From the NCBI RefSeq assembly GCF_011382985.1, contig NZ_CP049933.1:1488001-1552000 (forward strand): 64,000 nt of DNA. The letters run 5' to 3'. The DNA is from Leucobacter coleopterorum (GTDB taxonomy: Bacteria > Actinomycetota > Actinomycetes > Actinomycetales > Microbacteriaceae). Made by a program: the position numbers and the translations under genes. The notes beneath the pieces were generated by a model. It saw only the letters and a program-made list of their open reading frames with translations, did not search any database and had not been told where the DNA came from. This document shows positions 1-11,248 of the stretch, in pieces. The number at the start of each line of letters is the position of its first letter. Within the stretch, counting starts at the first letter, position 1.

Positions 1-7
1 GCCCCAT

Positions 8-1213
8 TTAGATGGAACTCTCGGCGAGTTCAGCCTCGATTGCTTCCTGCAGTCGAGCCTCAGTTGCTTCGTGGCCAATCTTGCTGACCACCTCAAGCAG
101 GAAGCCGCGAACGACAAGCTTGCGTGCTTCCTCTTCTGATACGCCGCGGCTCATCAGGTAGAACAGATGTTCCTCGTCGAAGCGGCCCGTTGCCGAGGCA
201 TGGCCCGCGCCCTCAATGTCGCCGGTTTCGATCTCAAGGTTCGGGATCGAGTCTGCGCGGGTGCCCTCTGAGAGCACAAGGTTGCGGTTCTGCTCGTAGC
301 TGTCAGTGCCAGTTGCGTTACGGCGGATGAGCACGTCGCCGATCCACACGGTGTGAGCACCCTCGCCCTGCAGCGCACCCTTGTAGGTGACGCGGCTGCG
401 GGTGTGAGGGGCGTCGTGGTCCATATAGACCTGGTGCTCAAGGTGCTGGCCAGCATCGGCGAAGTACGCGCCGAAGGCCTCGCCGTTTGCGCCTTCGTGA
501 TCCAGGTGGATCGAGGGGTTCAGGCGCACGATGCTGCCGCCGAGCGATACCACGATGTGGGTGAACGACGCATCGCGGCCCACGGTGGCGTAGTGGCTGG
601 CGAGGTGGATCGCCTCGCTCCCCCACTGCTGCACCGAAACCAGAGTGAGGTTCGCGCCGTCGCCGACGACGATCTCGACGTTTTCGGAGAGCTGCGCCGA
701 GCCGGTGTTCTCGACGATAACGAGGCCCCGGCTGTTCGCCTTGGCCTCGATGATCGTGTGTGCGGCGCGAGGCGCCGCATCAAGGGAATCACGAGTGATC
801 GTCGCGGTGACGTGCTCGTCGCCCGACACGGTGACCAGGTGTGCCTCCTGGAACGCGCTCCACGCCGCGGCAGCTCCGCGCTCTTCGGGTGTGCCGGCGC
901 GACCGATACGCTTATCGTCGCGTGCGATCCACTCTGCGGTGATCCCCGCTACGGCAGGAACCTCAACCGCGATGCGGGAACCGTCGAGTTCACCGTTTAG
1001 TAGAGCGTCGAGCTTCGCGACTGGCGAGAACTTCCATGCGGCCTCGCGGCCGGTGACCTTCTCGAACGCCGCAACGTCGGTTGATTTCGGGCGCTCTGAG
1101 CGAGTCTGCACCGGGATGCGGTTTTCCCAGTCTCCGTCGGAGTGCGCTTTCAGGCCGTGCTGAGCATTACCCTCTGCTGCGGGCACTGGTTTGGTGGCTT
1201 CAGCTGTGGTCAT
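8..1213 (-). CDS. sufD: Fe-S cluster assembly protein SufD
   Basis: SufD is the scaffold partner of SufB in the cytosolic SufBCD complex that builds and delivers iron-sulphur clusters. The 401-residue product has the SufB/SufD beta-helix core over most of its length and the family's C-terminal signature (HLFYLMSRG, then EEEARKLVVRGF near residues 360-371), which is also present in the neighbouring SufB. Length is normal for the family. The ATG shares a base with the sufB stop codon (TAATG), so the two are probably translationally coupled. The next gene downstream, expected to be the ATPase sufC, would lie beyond the window edge. Assignment to SufD rather than SufB rests on shorter length and position after a clear SufB. 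Confidence 0.93.
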   Translation of the reverse strand: MTTAEATKPVPAAEGNAQHGLKAHSDGDWENRIPVQTRSERPKSTDVAAFEKVTGREAAWKFSPVAKLDALLNGELDGSRIAVEVPAVAGITAEWIARDDKRIGRAGTPEERGAAAAWSAFQEAHLVTVSGDEHVTATITRDSLDAAPRAAHTIIEAKANSRGLVIVENTGSAQLSENVEIVVGDGANLTLVSVQQWGSEAIHLASHYATVGRDASFTHIVVSLGGSIVRLNPSIHLDHEGANGEAFGAYFADAGQHLEHQVYMDHDAPHTRSRVTYKGALQGEGAHTVWIGDVLIRRNATGTDSYEQNRNLVLSEGTRADSIPNLEIETGDIEGAGHASATGRFDEEHLFYLMSRGVSEEEARKLVVRGFLLEVVSKIGHEATEARLQEAIEAELAESSI

Positions 1214-2631
1214 TATCCGACGGATCCTTCCATGCCCATTTCAATGAGCTTGTTCAGTTCGAGGGCATACTCCATGGGCAGCTCACGAGCGATCGGCTCG
1301 ATGAAGCCGCGCACGATCATTGCCATGCCCTCTTCTTCCGCCATTCCGCGGCTCATAAGGTAGAACAGCTGCTCTTCGCTGACGCGGGAAACGGTAGCCT
1401 CATGGCCCAGTTGAGCGTCATCGGTGCGAATATCGATGGCAGGGTAGGTGTCGCTGCGCGAGATTCGGTCTACGAGCAACGCGTCACAGACCACCGAGTT
1501 TGCGGAGTGGTGAGCGCTGGCTTCGATGCGAACCTCGCCGCGGTAACCGGTGCGACCGCCGCCACGTGCGATCGACTTCGCGAGGATCGACGATTGTGTG
1601 TTGGGTGCGAGGTGAATCATCTTCGCGCCCGTGTCCTGGTGCTGGCCGGGGCCCGCAAACGCTACGGAGAGAGTCTCTCCCTTTGCACGCTCTCCCGTCA
1701 GGTAGATCGACGGGTACTTCATGGTGACCTTGGATCCGATGTTGCCATCGACCCACTCCATGGTCGCACCCTCTTCTGCCACGGCACGCTTGGTGACGAG
1801 GTTGTAAACGTTGGTTGACCAGTTTTGGATCGTCGTGTAACGAACGCGAGCGTTCTTCTTCACGATGATCTCAACGACTGCGGAGTGCAGCGAGTCAGAC
1901 TTGTAGATCGGGGCCGTGCAACCCTCGATGTAGTGCACGTAGCTGTCTTCGTCGGCAATGATGAGCGTGCGTTCAAACTGGCCCATGTTCTCCGTGTTGA
2001 TGCGGAAATAGGCCTGTAGCGGGATCTCGACGTGAACACCCTTCGGTACATACACAAAGGATCCGCCCGACCAAACGGCCGTGTTGAGTGCGGCGAATTT
2101 GTTATCGCCCGAGGGGATAACGGTGCCGAAGTACTCTTCAAAAATCTCTGGGTGCTCGCGAAGCGCGGTGTCGGTGTCAAGAAAGATGACACCCTGCTCT
2201 TCGAGGTCTTCACGGATCTGGTGGTACACCACCTCGGACTCGTACTGAGCTGCGACGCCGGCTACAAGGCGCTGGCGCTCTGCCTCGGGAATGCCGAGGC
2301 GCTCGTAGGTCTCTTTGATCTCTTCCGGCAGCTCTTCCCAGGTGGTTGCCTGCTTCTCGGTGGAGCGCACAAAGTACTTGATGTTGTCGAAATCGATGTC
2401 GGAGAGGTCAGCGCCCCACGACGGCATCGGTTTCCGACCGAAAATCTGCAGAGCCTTCAGGCGTCGCTGCAGCATCCACTCGGGCTCGTTTTTCAGGGCT
2501 GAGATCTCGCGCACGACCTGCTCACTGAGGCCACGTTTTGCAATCGCGCCCGCCTCATCGCTGTCGTGCCAGCCGAATTCGTACTGGCCCAAGCCCTCAA
2601 GCTCTGGCCGGTCGATCAATACCTCAGGCAT
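1213..2631 (-). CDS. sufB: Fe-S cluster assembly protein SufB
   Basis: Core scaffold of the SufBCD iron-sulphur assembly complex. The product is about 472 residues with the highly conserved family stretches [20 protein letters not shown] and [14 protein letters not shown], and the C-terminal [11 protein letters not shown] motif. Two ATGs compete: the one at 2649 has no ribosome binding site, whereas the ATG at 2631 is preceded by GAGGAAGG about five bases upstream, so I place the start there (protein begins MPEVLID). It is first in a sufB-sufD run with a one-base overlap. No SufR-type regulator gene is adjacent; the divergent neighbour is ctaA, leaving 244 bp (2632-2875) for both promoters, in which I see no convincing -35/-10 pair. 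Confidence 0.95.
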   Translation of the reverse strand: MPEVLIDRPELEGLGQYEFGWHDSDEAGAIAKRGLSEQVVREISALKNEPEWMLQRRLKALQIFGRKPMPSWGADLSDIDFDNIKYFVRSTEKQATTWEELPEEIKETYERLGIPEAERQRLVAGVAAQYESEVVYHQIREDLEEQGVIFLDTDTALREHPEIFEEYFGTVIPSGDNKFAALNTAVWSGGSFVYVPKGVHVEIPLQAYFRINTENMGQFERTLIIADEDSYVHYIEGCTAPIYKSDSLHSAVVEIIVKKNARVRYTTIQNWSTNVYNLVTKRAVAEEGATMEWVDGNIGSKVTMKYPSIYLTGERAKGETLSVAFAGPGQHQDTGAKMIHLAPNTQSSILAKSIARGGGRTGYRGEVRIEASAHHSANSVVCDALLVDRISRSDTYPAIDIRTDDAQLGHEATVSRVSEEQLFYLMSRGMAEEEGMAMIVRGFIEPIARELPMEYALELNKLIEMGMEGSVG

Positions 2632-2875
2632 GATCCCTTCCTCATTCATTGTCTCGCTGACAGGGCCTTACCTATATGAGATTAGACACTCACACTTGGC
2701 CCTGCAGCGGTGCAGTAGTCTGGTTTGTGGACGGCGCCGGCGCTGAGCGGTGACGTACACCGTTTCTGGCTTCGCCGTTCGCAACCACAGCTTCCCATTC
2801 TACAAGGTTCCCGTTCAAAACGGGAGGGCTGTCACGCAGTCAGCGTAAAGTGGGGCGCAGCCGAGAGGAGCACCC

Positions 2876-3820
2876 TTGTCCGCCGCCACCAAGTCAGGTC
2901 CCGGAAGTTCGCAAAATGGTATCGCCAAGCAAAGCGACGGTCCCCTGGCGCATAGGCCGACACAACTCCTGCGGGTTTTCGCTTGGATCTCTTTCGTTTT
3001 AAACGTTGTCATTATTGGAACAGGTGGAGCAGTACGACTCACCGGATCGGGCCTGGGATGTCCGAACTGGCCGCTCTGCGCGCCAGGATCGCTTATTCCA
3101 ACAGAGGAGCTGACCTATCACTCACTGATTGAGTTCGGTAACAGAACCCTAAGCGGACCTCTTCTCGTCTTTGCGCTGCTCGTATTTTTGCTGAGTTTGC
3201 GAATACGCGAACAACGCCGTGACCTCTTCACGATCTCGGCGGTTGTACTCGGTCTGGTGTTGTTGCAGGCGGTTATTGGTGGAGTCGTTGTGTGGATGCA
3301 CCTCAACGCAAATCTTGTGAGCGTTCACTATGCGATCTCCCTTGCGATCGTTTGTATCACCGCCGCGTATCTGGCTCGGATGTATGAGGTGGCTGCGCCT
3401 CGTGAACTTGTGGTACCGAAATCGTTCATGATTCTCACACACGTAACGACTGTGGCGATGGCGATCACGGTGATCTTTGGTGTGATCACTACAGGATCAG
3501 GCCCGCACTCGGGTGACGCCACGATTCAGCGGGACGGGGTCGACGCAACCTTGATGAGTCATATTCACGCTTGGCCGGGTTATGCTGCGCTCGCGCTAAC
3601 ACTTGTCCTGCTCGTTCTGGCTGCAAAAGACAAGCTTCGTCCGCTGCGATGGATCATTGCACTTCTTGCGGTATTGATCTTGCAGATCGTGCTCGGTGTT
3701 TACCAGGCGCGCAATGGCCTACCAGCGCTTGTAGTCGGTGCTCACATGATACTCGCCACGTTGACGACGGCCGCGATGACGCTTGTGGTATTGCGCTTAA
3801 AGCGCCCTGTGGCGCAGTAG
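2876..3820 (+). CDS. ctaA: Haem A synthase (COX15/CtaA family)
   Basis: Membrane enzyme that oxidises the C8 methyl of haem O to the formyl group of haem A for aa3-type cytochrome oxidase. The 314-residue protein has about eight hydrophobic segments and the family's haem-binding regions: GAVRLTGSGLGCPNWPLC near the N-terminus, EFGNRTLSG, VHYAISLA, SHIHAW and a late AHMILAT histidine. The start is TTG at 2876: GAGAGGAG ends six bases before it and no ATG fits. It stands alone on the plus strand, divergent from sufB. The farnesyltransferase ctaB that makes its substrate is encoded nearby (4683-5624), beyond a methyltransferase gene. Confidence 0.93.
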   Translation: MSAATKSGPGSSQNGIAKQSDGPLAHRPTQLLRVFAWISFVLNVVIIGTGGAVRLTGSGLGCPNWPLCAPGSLIPTEELTYHSLIEFGNRTLSGPLLVFALLVFLLSLRIREQRRDLFTISAVVLGLVLLQAVIGGVVVWMHLNANLVSVHYAISLAIVCITAAYLARMYEVAAPRELVVPKSFMILTHVTTVAMAITVIFGVITTGSGPHSGDATIQRDGVDATLMSHIHAWPGYAALALTLVLLVLAAKDKLRPLRWIIALLAVLILQIVLGVYQARNGLPALVVGAHMILATLTTAAMTLVVLRLKRPVAQ

Positions 3821-3846
3821 CGCCTACTTGCTTCGAAGCTTGTAGT

Positions 3847-4646
3847 TCAGCGGCGGGCCAAGATCTCGGCGTGGGGCATGAGGAGCCATCCGTCGGGATC
3901 GTTAGCCCAGCGCTTCCAGCCTTCCGAGATACGCTCAAGGGTCGCGCGATCCGCCAGTCCGAGGCGTTGCGCGTTCTCCGCAAACGCAGAGTCGACAGCG
4001 CGCTCAGCCCACATGCCGCCCCACCAGGCGCGGTCCTCGTTGTTCTCGAAGAGCCAGGTTGAGGCCGTACACGTCACTTTCGTGAGCCCAGCTTCCCTCG
4101 CCCAGGCTTTAAGAAAGCGTCCGGCGGCAGGTTCCCCGCTCACTCCGCGGTGAACTTTGAGGTATAGCTCCAGCCATTCCGTAAGTTCAGGGCTGCGTGG
4201 CGACCAAATGACGCCCTCGTAGTCAACATCGCGTACGGCCACGGTGCCGCCGACGGCAGTGACTCGCTCCATCTCGCGCAACATAGCCACGGGTTCCCTA
4301 CGTGTTGCAGCACCTGGTGAGCGTGAACCACATCGAAGGTGCCGTCGGCAAACTGAAGGTCGTAGGCGTCTCCGGTTGTGAAACTTAAGTTTTCGTAACC
4401 AAGAGACGCAGTGTCCGCCGTCGCTTTTGCGATGACCTCTGCGGAGGCATCAATACCAAGAACACGGCCCGGCGTGACGATCCGCGCGAAGTCAGCGGTA
4501 ATCGTTCCCGGCCCGGAACCGATGTCGAGAACGCTGGTACCCGGTTTGAGTAACGGGAGCAGGTAGGCGGCAGAATTCTCTGCCGTGCGCCAGGTGTGCG
4601 ACTTCAATACGCTTGCGTGATGACCGTGGGTGTATGCGTCTGCCAT
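3847..4646 (-). CDS. Class I SAM-dependent methyltransferase (frameshifted)
   Basis: Small-molecule or quinone-type methyltransferase of the UbiE/Methyltransf_11 sort; substrate not predictable. The N-terminal part carries motif I (VLDIGSGPGTIT), the acidic residue of motif II (GIDASAE) and a VVHAHQVLQHV region. The reading frame breaks at 4288-4293: adding one base to the GGG run gives a continuous protein (NPVAMLREMERV follows), about 266 residues, ending RGVSGEPAAGRFLKAWAREAG and a C-terminal helical part. I start at the ATG at 4646 (MADAYTHGHH), though the ribosome site is weak. It lies between ctaA and ctaB but nothing ties it to haem synthesis. The break is most likely a sequencing deletion. 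Confidence 0.8.
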
Positions 4647-4682
4647 GGTGCAAGCGTAACGACCCCGCTGGCAGTCGACCAA

Positions 4683-5624
4683 CTAGAACGGCAGCAGCGG
4701 ATCGATCGCGATCGCGAGTGAGAGCACGGAAAGGTAAGTGATCGAGCCGTGGAAGACCTGCATAGGTTTCCCCTCTTGGCCACGAATGGCGTTGCCATAG
4801 AGGCGGTGCGCCTGAATGATGAAGTAGCCGCCAGATGTGACCGCAACGACCCCGTACAGCCAGCTGATTCCCGGCGCGGGAAGAAGTAGCAGGCTCGAAG
4901 CGACGGTCGCCCACGCGTACAAGATGATCTGTAGGCCAACAGTTGCGCGGCCGCGCACGACACCGAGCATTGGGACTCCGGCTGCAGCGTAGTCATCGCG
5001 GTAGCGCATCGAGAGTGGCCAGTAGTGCGGTGGGGTCCACAAGAAGATGATGAGAAAGAATACCCAGGCCGGCCAGTCGAGACTGTTGGTTACTGCAGCC
5101 CAGCCGATGAGCACGGGGAAACACCCGGCGATCCCGCCCCAGATAATGTTCTGTTCGCTGTGACGCTTCAGCAGCATCGTGTAAATGACAACGTAGAAGA
5201 AAATAGCCCCGATTGAGAGCGCAGCCGCAAGCCAGGTTGTGGTGAAATACAGCCATACAACCGAGAGTGCGCCCAGCACCCAAGCAAAGACGAGCGCGTT
5301 GCGATCGGAGATCTCACCGGTGACAAGCGGGCGGTTTTTGGTCCGCTTCATCTTGCGATCCATGTCGCGATCGAGGTAGCAGTTGAAAGCACCCGCGGAT
5401 CCTGCGCTCATGGCACCGCCGAGCAGTGTCGCGAGTACCAGCCACAGGTTCGGCAACCCACCCTGCGCAAGAATCATGGCGGGTACGGTTACGACGAGCA
5501 GCAACTCCATAACGCGGGGCTTGGTGAGCGCGACGTAATTGTTTACGGTGCGCCAGAAGCTGCGTCGAGGGTGTTGCGCCGCCGACTGGGTCTGGGCTGA
5601 GATCTCGGTGGACATCTCCTCCAT
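4683..5624 (-). CDS. ctaB: Protohaem IX farnesyltransferase
   Basis: Integral-membrane prenyltransferase converting haem B to haem O, the step before CtaA. The product is about 313 residues with eight or nine hydrophobic segments, the UbiA-superfamily metal motif in [17 protein letters not shown] and the second conserved region [13 protein letters not shown]. Two ATGs, 5624 and 5615, are in frame; GGAGGAG lies between them but only two bases from the second, so 5624 is preferred without certainty. It is divergent from tkt with only about 75 bp between the starts. A much longer upstream open frame is only the antisense of tkt. Confidence 0.95.
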   Translation of the reverse strand: MEEMSTEISAQTQSAAQHPRRSFWRTVNNYVALTKPRVMELLLVVTVPAMILAQGGLPNLWLVLATLLGGAMSAGSAGAFNCYLDRDMDRKMKRTKNRPLVTGEISDRNALVFAWVLGALSVVWLYFTTTWLAAALSIGAIFFYVVIYTMLLKRHSEQNIIWGGIAGCFPVLIGWAAVTNSLDWPAWVFFLIIFLWTPPHYWPLSMRYRDDYAAAGVPMLGVVRGRATVGLQIILYAWATVASSLLLLPAPGISWLYGVVAVTSGGYFIIQAHRLYGNAIRGQEGKPMQVFHGSITYLSVLSLAIAIDPLLPF

Positions 5625-5699
5625 GATACCCCGCCTGCCGGTAGGATTGTTTGGGTGTGCGTGGAACGGCGCGCAGACGTCCCTTCGAGAGGTGAAGCA

Positions 5700-7774
5700 T
5701 TGGGAAAAGAATTGCAGTGGGATGAGCTTGACGGCCGCGCCGTCGATACCGCGAGGGTGCTTGCGGCAGACGCGGTGGAGAAGGTCGGCAATGGCCATCC
5801 GGGTACTGCGATCAGTCTGGCACCCGTGTCGTATTTGCTTCACCAGAAGGTGATGCGCCACGATCCTTCCGATGCGAAGTGGGTTGGTCGGGATCGCTTT
5901 ATCCTGTCTGTCGGGCACTCCTCGTTGACGCAGTATGTGCAGCTGTACTTGGGCGGCTACGGCCTTGAGCTCGATGACATCAAGTCGCTGCGCACCTGGG
6001 GATCTAAGACTCCCGGTCACCCCGAGTATGGTCACACCGACGGCGTCGAGATTACGACCGGCCCACTCGGTCAGGGCCTCGCATCTGCGGTTGGCTTTGC
6101 TTACGCCGCGCGTTACGAGCGCGGGCTGTTTGATCCAGATGCCGCCCCGGGCACGAGCCCCTTTGACCACTTCATCTATGTTATTGCTGGTGATGGTGAC
6201 CTGCAGGAAGGTGTGACCAGCGAGGCATCGTCGCTCGCTGGCCACCAGGAGCTTGGCAACCTAATTGCGATCTATGACTCCAACCAAATCTCGATTGAGG
6301 ACGACACCGACATCTCCTTCACGGAGGACGTTGCGAAGCGCTACGAGTCGTACGGTTGGCAGGTTCTTGAGGTTGACTGGAAGAAGACGGGCAACTACGT
6401 CGAGGATCTCATTGAGCTCAACGATGCAATCGAGGCGGCAAAGGCTGAGACTTCGAAGCCGACCCTGATCGTTCTCAAGACCATCATTGGCTGGCCCTCC
6501 CCGGTAAGCAGAACACCGGTGGCATTCACGGGTCCAAACTCGGTGGCGAAGAACTCGCTGGCCTGAAGCAGGCGCTCGGTTTTGATCCAGAGCAGCACTT
6601 TGTGGTCGCCCCCGAGGTGATCGAGCACACGCGCAAGGCTGTTGAGCGCGGTGCCGAGGCGCGCGCTGAGTGGCAGGTCTCGTTTGACGCCTGGGCTGCG
6701 GCGAACCCCGAGCGTAAGGCACTGTTTGATCGCGTGGAGGCCCAAGAGCTTCCTGTCGAGGCGGCAGAGGTGCTGCCCACGTTCGAACCCGGCACCAGCG
6801 TTGCGACACGCTCCGCGAGCGGCAAGGTGCTCGCCGCGCTCGGCCCCGTGATGCCCGAGCTGTGGGGTGGATCCGCAGACCTCGCAGGATCGAACAACAC
6901 CACAATTCCTAACGTTCCCTCATTCGTTCCGGCCCGCCGCTCAACCTCGAGCTGGCAGGGTGACCCCTACGGTCGTGTGCTGCACTTCGGTATTCGCGAG
7001 CACGCGATGGGCGCGATCCTCAACGGCATACAGCTGCACGGCAACACGCGCAGCTACGGCGGCACCTTCCTCATCTTCAGCGACTACATGCGCCCCGCGG
7101 TGCGACTCGCAGCTCTCATGAATGTGCCCAGCATCTTCGTGTGGACGCACGACTCGATTGCCCTGGGCGAAGACGGACCGACGCACCAGCCGATCGAGCA
7201 GATGGCGACGCTGCGTGCGATCCCGAACCTCGCCATGGTGCGGCCCGCCGACGCCAATGAGGTTTCGGTCGTTTGGCACGAGATGCTGAGCCGTCACGCT
7301 GGCCCAGCAGGTATTGCCCTGACACGCCAGAACGTGCCGGTGCTGCCCCGCGGCGGCGACTTTGCTGCGGCCGAGGAAGCTCGTAAGGGTGCGTATGTGC
7401 TCGCGGACTCCCCCACCGACTCGCTCGACGTGATTTTGATCGCGACGGGATCGGAGGTGCAGCTCGCGGTTGAAGCTCGGGATCGTTTGGCTTCAGAGGG
7501 CGTTGGTGCCCGTGTTGTATCGGCCCCGTGTTTGGAATGGTTTGCCGAGCAGACCAAGGAGTACCGCGCGAGTGTGCTGCCCGCAGAGGTGACCGCGCGC
7601 GTGAGTGTTGAGGCTGGGCTGTCGCTCGGTTGGGAGCGCTTCGTTGGTGACCGTGGGCGTTCCGTTTCGATCGAGCACTTTGGTGCATCGGCTGATTACG
7701 AGACACTGTTCCGGGAATTCGGGATCACTACTGATGCTGTTGTGGCAGCTGCCCGCGAGAGTCTGGCGGCGTAG
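5700..7774 (+). CDS. tkt: Transketolase (one frameshift)
   Basis: Thiamine-diphosphate enzyme moving two-carbon units in the pentose phosphate pathway. The first part has the GNGHPGTA substrate region and the ThDP motif GDGDLQEG...[10 protein letters not shown]; the second carries [11 protein letters not shown] and the C-terminal regulatory fold. The frame breaks at 6503-6504: one more G in that run gives the family sequence [20 protein letters not shown] and a single protein of about 691 residues. I choose TTG at 5700 because GAGAGGTG lies five bases upstream and the residues after it match the usual beginning of the family; a GTG at 5655 is in frame but lacks a ribosome site. First gene of tkt-tal-pgi; tal begins on the base after the stop. 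Confidence 0.95.
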
Positions 7775-8875
7775 ATGGCTACCCCCACAGCTGAGTTCAG
7801 CGAGGCAGGCGTCAGCATCTGGTTGGACGACCTGTCGCGCGACCGCATCGAGAGTGGTAGCTTGCGTGAGCTGATCGGCTCGCACAGTGTGGTCGGCGTG
7901 ACCACCAACCCGACTATCTTTGCTGGAGCAATTGGTAGTGGCGTTGGTTACGGCGATCGCATCGCGAGTTGTGCCTCGCGTGGTCTCAGCGTCGACGAGA
8001 CTATTTTTGAGTTGACCACGGCTGACGTGGCCGATGCCTGCGACATTTTTGACGGTGTGTTTGCCCTGACCGGCGGTCTCGATGGCCGGGTCTCGATTGA
8101 GGTCGAGCCCGGTCTCGCACGTGATGCGGCTGGGACCGTTGCGCAAGCTCGTGAGCTTTGGGACCGTGTCAACCGGCCCAACGCCATGATCAAGATTCCC
8201 GCGACGGTTGAAGGGCTTGAGGCCATCACAGAAACCATTGCGGCCGGTATCAGCGTGAACGTGACACTGATCTTTAGCCTCGAGCGCTATCGCCAGGTCA
8301 TTAACGCCTATCTCACCGGACTCGAGCGCGCGCGTGCTGCCGGAATCGACCTCTCCAGTGTTCGCTCCGTTGCCTCGTTTTTTGTGTCTCGTTTGGACAC
8401 CGAGATCGACGCGCGTCTCGATGTCGTTGGTACCCCCGAGGCGCTTGCTTTAAAGGGTAAGGCCGGTGTCGCGAACGCGCGCCTCGCCTACGAGGTGTTT
8501 AAACAGAGCTTTAGGAGCGAGCGGGCGCAGTTTCTGAGGTCGCTTGGTGCTCACGTGCAGCGCCCTCTGTGGGCATCCACTGGAGTAAAGGATCCTTCGC
8601 TGCGCGACACTCTCTACGTTGAAGAGCTTGTCGCTGCCGATGTGGTCAACACCATGCCCGAGGCTACTCTCCGGGCTGTTGCCGATCACGGTGAAGTGCG
8701 TGGCGACACGATTACCACGGAGTTTCTCGAGTCAAACCAGGTGCTCAACGCCATTGATGCGCAGGGTATCGACTACGTTGAGGTGACAACGAAGCTTGAA
8801 GATGAGGGGCTGAAGAAGTTCGAAGCCTCGTGGTCAGAGCTGTGCGAGACAGTAAACCAGGCGCTTCAGAGCTAA
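7775..8875 (+). CDS. tal: Transaldolase
   Basis: Transfers dihydroxyacetone units between sugar phosphates in the non-oxidative pentose phosphate pathway. The 366-residue product matches the long actinobacterial class: [13 protein letters not shown] near residue 42, the Schiff-base lysine K140 in [17 protein letters not shown], and [12 protein letters not shown]. The ATG follows the tkt stop directly, with no spacer, and pgi starts one base after the tal stop, so the three genes form a tight operon supplying erythrose-4-phosphate, ribose-5-phosphate and fructose-6-phosphate. Length and sequence are intact. Confidence 0.97.
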   Translation: MATPTAEFSEAGVSIWLDDLSRDRIESGSLRELIGSHSVVGVTTNPTIFAGAIGSGVGYGDRIASCASRGLSVDETIFELTTADVADACDIFDGVFALTGGLDGRVSIEVEPGLARDAAGTVAQARELWDRVNRPNAMIKIPATVEGLEAITETIAAGISVNVTLIFSLERYRQVINAYLTGLERARAAGIDLSSVRSVASFFVSRLDTEIDARLDVVGTPEALALKGKAGVANARLAYEVFKQSFRSERAQFLRSLGAHVQRPLWASTGVKDPSLRDTLYVEELVAADVVNTMPEATLRAVADHGEVRGDTITTEFLESNQVLNAIDAQGIDYVEVTTKLEDEGLKKFEASWSELCETVNQALQS

Positions 8876-8876
8876 C

Positions 8877-10453
8877 ATGACTATTCAACTCAGCATCCCC
8901 AGTGTTCTTGACGAACAGAAGCTCTCCCGCGATCTTGCCCTTCTCGTGCAGGATCGCGTAGCCAGTCGCATCTTTAGGAAAGACGCGACACTGTGGGGTG
9001 AAACGGCCGAAAAGGAAGCGGCGATCCGGCTCGGCTGGACTGACTTCGCGCAGCCAGCCGAAACTGTCGTTTCTGAGGCCGAGCAATTTCGAGCAGAGTT
9101 GCTTGCACGCGGGGTTGACCGAGTTGTGCTCTGCGGCATGGGGGATCAAGCCTTGCCCCCGCGGTTATCTGCCGCTGGGCAGGGGTTGCGCTTGAAACAA
9201 TTGATTCGACGCACCCTGCAGCCGTGAAGGCAGCGTTACAGGGCGACCTTCCCCGAACTATTGTGGTGGTGAGTTCCAAATCTGGCGGAACCATAGAGAC
9301 ACTGAGCCATCGCGCAGCGTTCAACGAGGCGTTTCGTGAAGCAGATCTTGATCCCGCGCAGCACATGGCAGTGGTCACGGATCCTGGGTCTGCGCTCGAA
9401 GCTGACGCTCGTGCGGCTGGGCAAAGGGTGTTTCTCGCGGACCCCAATGTTGGTGGGCGGTTCTCTGCGCTGACGGCGTTTGGGCTTGTGCCCTCGGTTC
9501 TCGCGGGAGCAGACGCGCGGGTGCTCGTCGCTGAGGCTCAGGCTGTGCGAGAAGAACTTGCCTCCGACACTCCGGATAACCTCGCTCTGCGGCTCGCCGT
9601 GGCAATCGTGGCGGAGCTTCCCGAGAAATACGTGCTTGGCCTCGTTGCCGAGCCGGATGCCCGTTGGGGCCTCGGGGCGTGGATCGAGCAACTGGTAGCT
9701 GAGTCGACCGGTAAAGAGGGTAAGGGAGTGCTGCCAATCTCGCTCCCTGAAGATGCTATTGAGATTCAGTCGCCCCCGGCAAACACCCGCATTGTTCGCC
9801 TGGGAAATGATCATGTCTCACCGGGCTTCGTCGGCGAACTAGCAGTCGCCGCTCCGCTTGGTGCTCAGCTCTTGCTATGGGAAACGGCCACCGCCGTGAT
9901 CGGTCGTCTCATGGGTATCGATCCGTTCGATCAGCCAGATGTTGAATCGGCGAAGGTGGCTGCCCGCGTGCAACTGGAGGCTGTCCCCCAATCGGAAAAC
10001 GCCTCCGCCATGTCGCCCCGTGCAAGCGCCAGCGAGTCGCAGGATCTGAACGAACCACTTGCAACTCTCCGTCAAGGCACCCCAGCGAACGGTTACCTTG
10101 CGATCCAGGCCTACCTCGACCCTAAAGGTCCGAGCGCACCGCTGCTACACGAGCTGCGAAACAGACTCGCAGAGTTGCTCGGCGTTCCGGTCGCACTGGG
10201 CTGGGGTCCACGATATCTCCACTCGACCGGCCAACTACACAAGGGTGGGCCCGCACTGGGCGCCTTCTTGCAAATCACAGAGCAGAATCTTGAACCGCTT
10301 GCGATCCCCGGCTCAAGGAATGGTTTCGACAGGCTCATTTCGGCCCAGTCCAGCGGCGACCACGATGTGCTGATTTCTCGGGGCCGCCCAGTTTGGATTC
10401 TCGCCTGCGCTGATCCCGCAGCTGGACTGCGTTCGCTTCTCGCTGCGCTATAG
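8877..10453 (+). CDS. pgi: Glucose-6-phosphate isomerase (one frameshift)
   Basis: Interconverts glucose-6-phosphate and fructose-6-phosphate. This is the short actinobacterial form, about 525 residues. Frame is lost in the G run 9140-9144; one added G yields CGMGGSSLAPAVICRWAG and runs on through the sugar-phosphate-binding VSSKSGGTIET and the active-site region HSTGQLHKGG. It is third in tkt-tal-pgi, starting one base after tal. The nucleotide break sits in the strongly conserved GGSSL loop, where a true loss would destroy the enzyme, so a base-calling error is the better reading. Transcription ends at the hairpin at 10475-10508. Confidence 0.93.
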
Positions 10454-10474
10454 CAGTGGTTGTGTGCTGAAACG

Positions 10475-10508
10475 AGAGAAGACCCCCGCCTAAGCGGGGG
10501 TCTTCTCT
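10475..10508. terminator. Bidirectional intrinsic terminator
   Basis: A perfect 15-bp stem (arms 10475-10489 and 10494-10508, core GACCCCCGC / GCGGGGGTC) closes on a four-base loop. The A-rich left and T-rich right flanks allow it to stop both the tkt-tal-pgi transcript from the left and the convergent rbpA transcript from the right. Confidence 0.9.
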
Positions 10509-10524
10509 GTAGAGCTTGCGAGTA

Positions 10525-10890
10525 CTAGGCCGTGATCTTGGCTGTTCCGCGACGCTGGCGAAGCTTGAGTAGTGCTGCCTCTAGCAGTTCCTCAGCCTCT
10601 TCAGGTGTGCGGCGCTCCTTCACGTATGCGAGGTGCGTTTTGTAGGGCTCGTTCTTGAGCAGAACGGGTGGGTTCTCTTTGTCCCTGCCCGCAGGAAGCC
10701 CAGTTGTTGGGCAATCAATCTGCTCGGGGATGTCCTCTTCAATGATATCGGCCGCGAAGTAGCGAACCGTCTCATTGCCGAGCGCATCCCAGTATGAAAT
10801 CTGAACACGATCTGCGCGAACGCCGTGATCTTTCTCCCCCATGGGGCCAGATCCAACGCGAGCGCCACGAATGGCGTTACTGCCTGCCAC
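10525..10890 (-). CDS. rbpA: RNA polymerase-binding protein RbpA
   Basis: Actinobacterial transcription factor that binds the principal sigma factor and RNA polymerase and stabilises the open complex. The 121-residue product has the expected layout: N-terminal tail (GSNAIRGARVGSGPMGE), a central beta core (VSYW-like DALGNETVRYFAADI), the basic linker around KTHLAYVKERR and the C-terminal sigma-interaction helix (EEAEELLEAALLKLR). The start is GTG at 10890 behind GAGG. It is the last gene of the long minus-strand block and follows secG by 27 bases. Confidence 0.96.
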   Translation of the reverse strand: MAGSNAIRGARVGSGPMGEKDHGVRADRVQISYWDALGNETVRYFAADIIEEDIPEQIDCPTTGLPAGRDKENPPVLLKNEPYKTHLAYVKERRTPEEAEELLEAALLKLRQRRGTAKITA

Positions 10891-10917
10891 GAAATACCTC
10901 TTCTATACAGTCGAGCG

Positions 10918-11166
10918 CTAGACCACCGAGAAACGAGCAATCAGCCCGAGCCCGATGATCGATACAACCCAAATCAATGACACCACAATGGTGATGCGGT
11001 TAAGGTTACGTTCCGCTACCCCCGACGACCCGAGACTCGAGGTCACTCCACCACCGAACATATCGGACAGGCCGCCACCGCGGCCCTTGTGGAGCAAAAT
11101 AAACAGCGTGAGCAGCAAGCTCGTGATCACGAGAATGACGATCAGTGCGATCTTGAGGATGAGCAC
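10918..11166 (-). CDS. secG: Preprotein translocase subunit SecG
   Basis: Small membrane subunit of the SecYEG export channel. The 82 residues form two transmembrane helices (about 5-25 and 58-77) separated by a Gly-rich loop containing HKGRGGGLSDMFGGG, the standard SecG signature. Position after tpiA is the common actinobacterial order (pgk-tpiA-secG). Confidence 0.95.
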   Translation of the reverse strand: MLILKIALIVILVITSLLLTLFILLHKGRGGGLSDMFGGGVTSSLGSSGVAERNLNRITIVVSLIWVVSIIGLGLIARFSVV

Positions 11167-11248
11167 GAGGTCACCTTTCCTGGGTCGAGGGCGCGATGCG
11201 CCGCCTATGAGTATACCGCGACTCTGGCTGAAGCGGTGCCACGGGGTG

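Noticed and set aside
353..1000. Long plus-strand open frame opposite sufD
   Set aside because: Pure antisense of a well-supported gene in high-GC sequence; no ribosome site and no recognisable protein. The same applies to many long frames opposite sufB, uvrC, ileS, thrS and others.
6503..6504. Programmed frameshifting in tkt, pgi or valS
   Set aside because: No slippery heptamer with a downstream structure common to the sites; the breaks are always one lost base in a homopolymer and occur in unrelated genes, which fits sequence error better.
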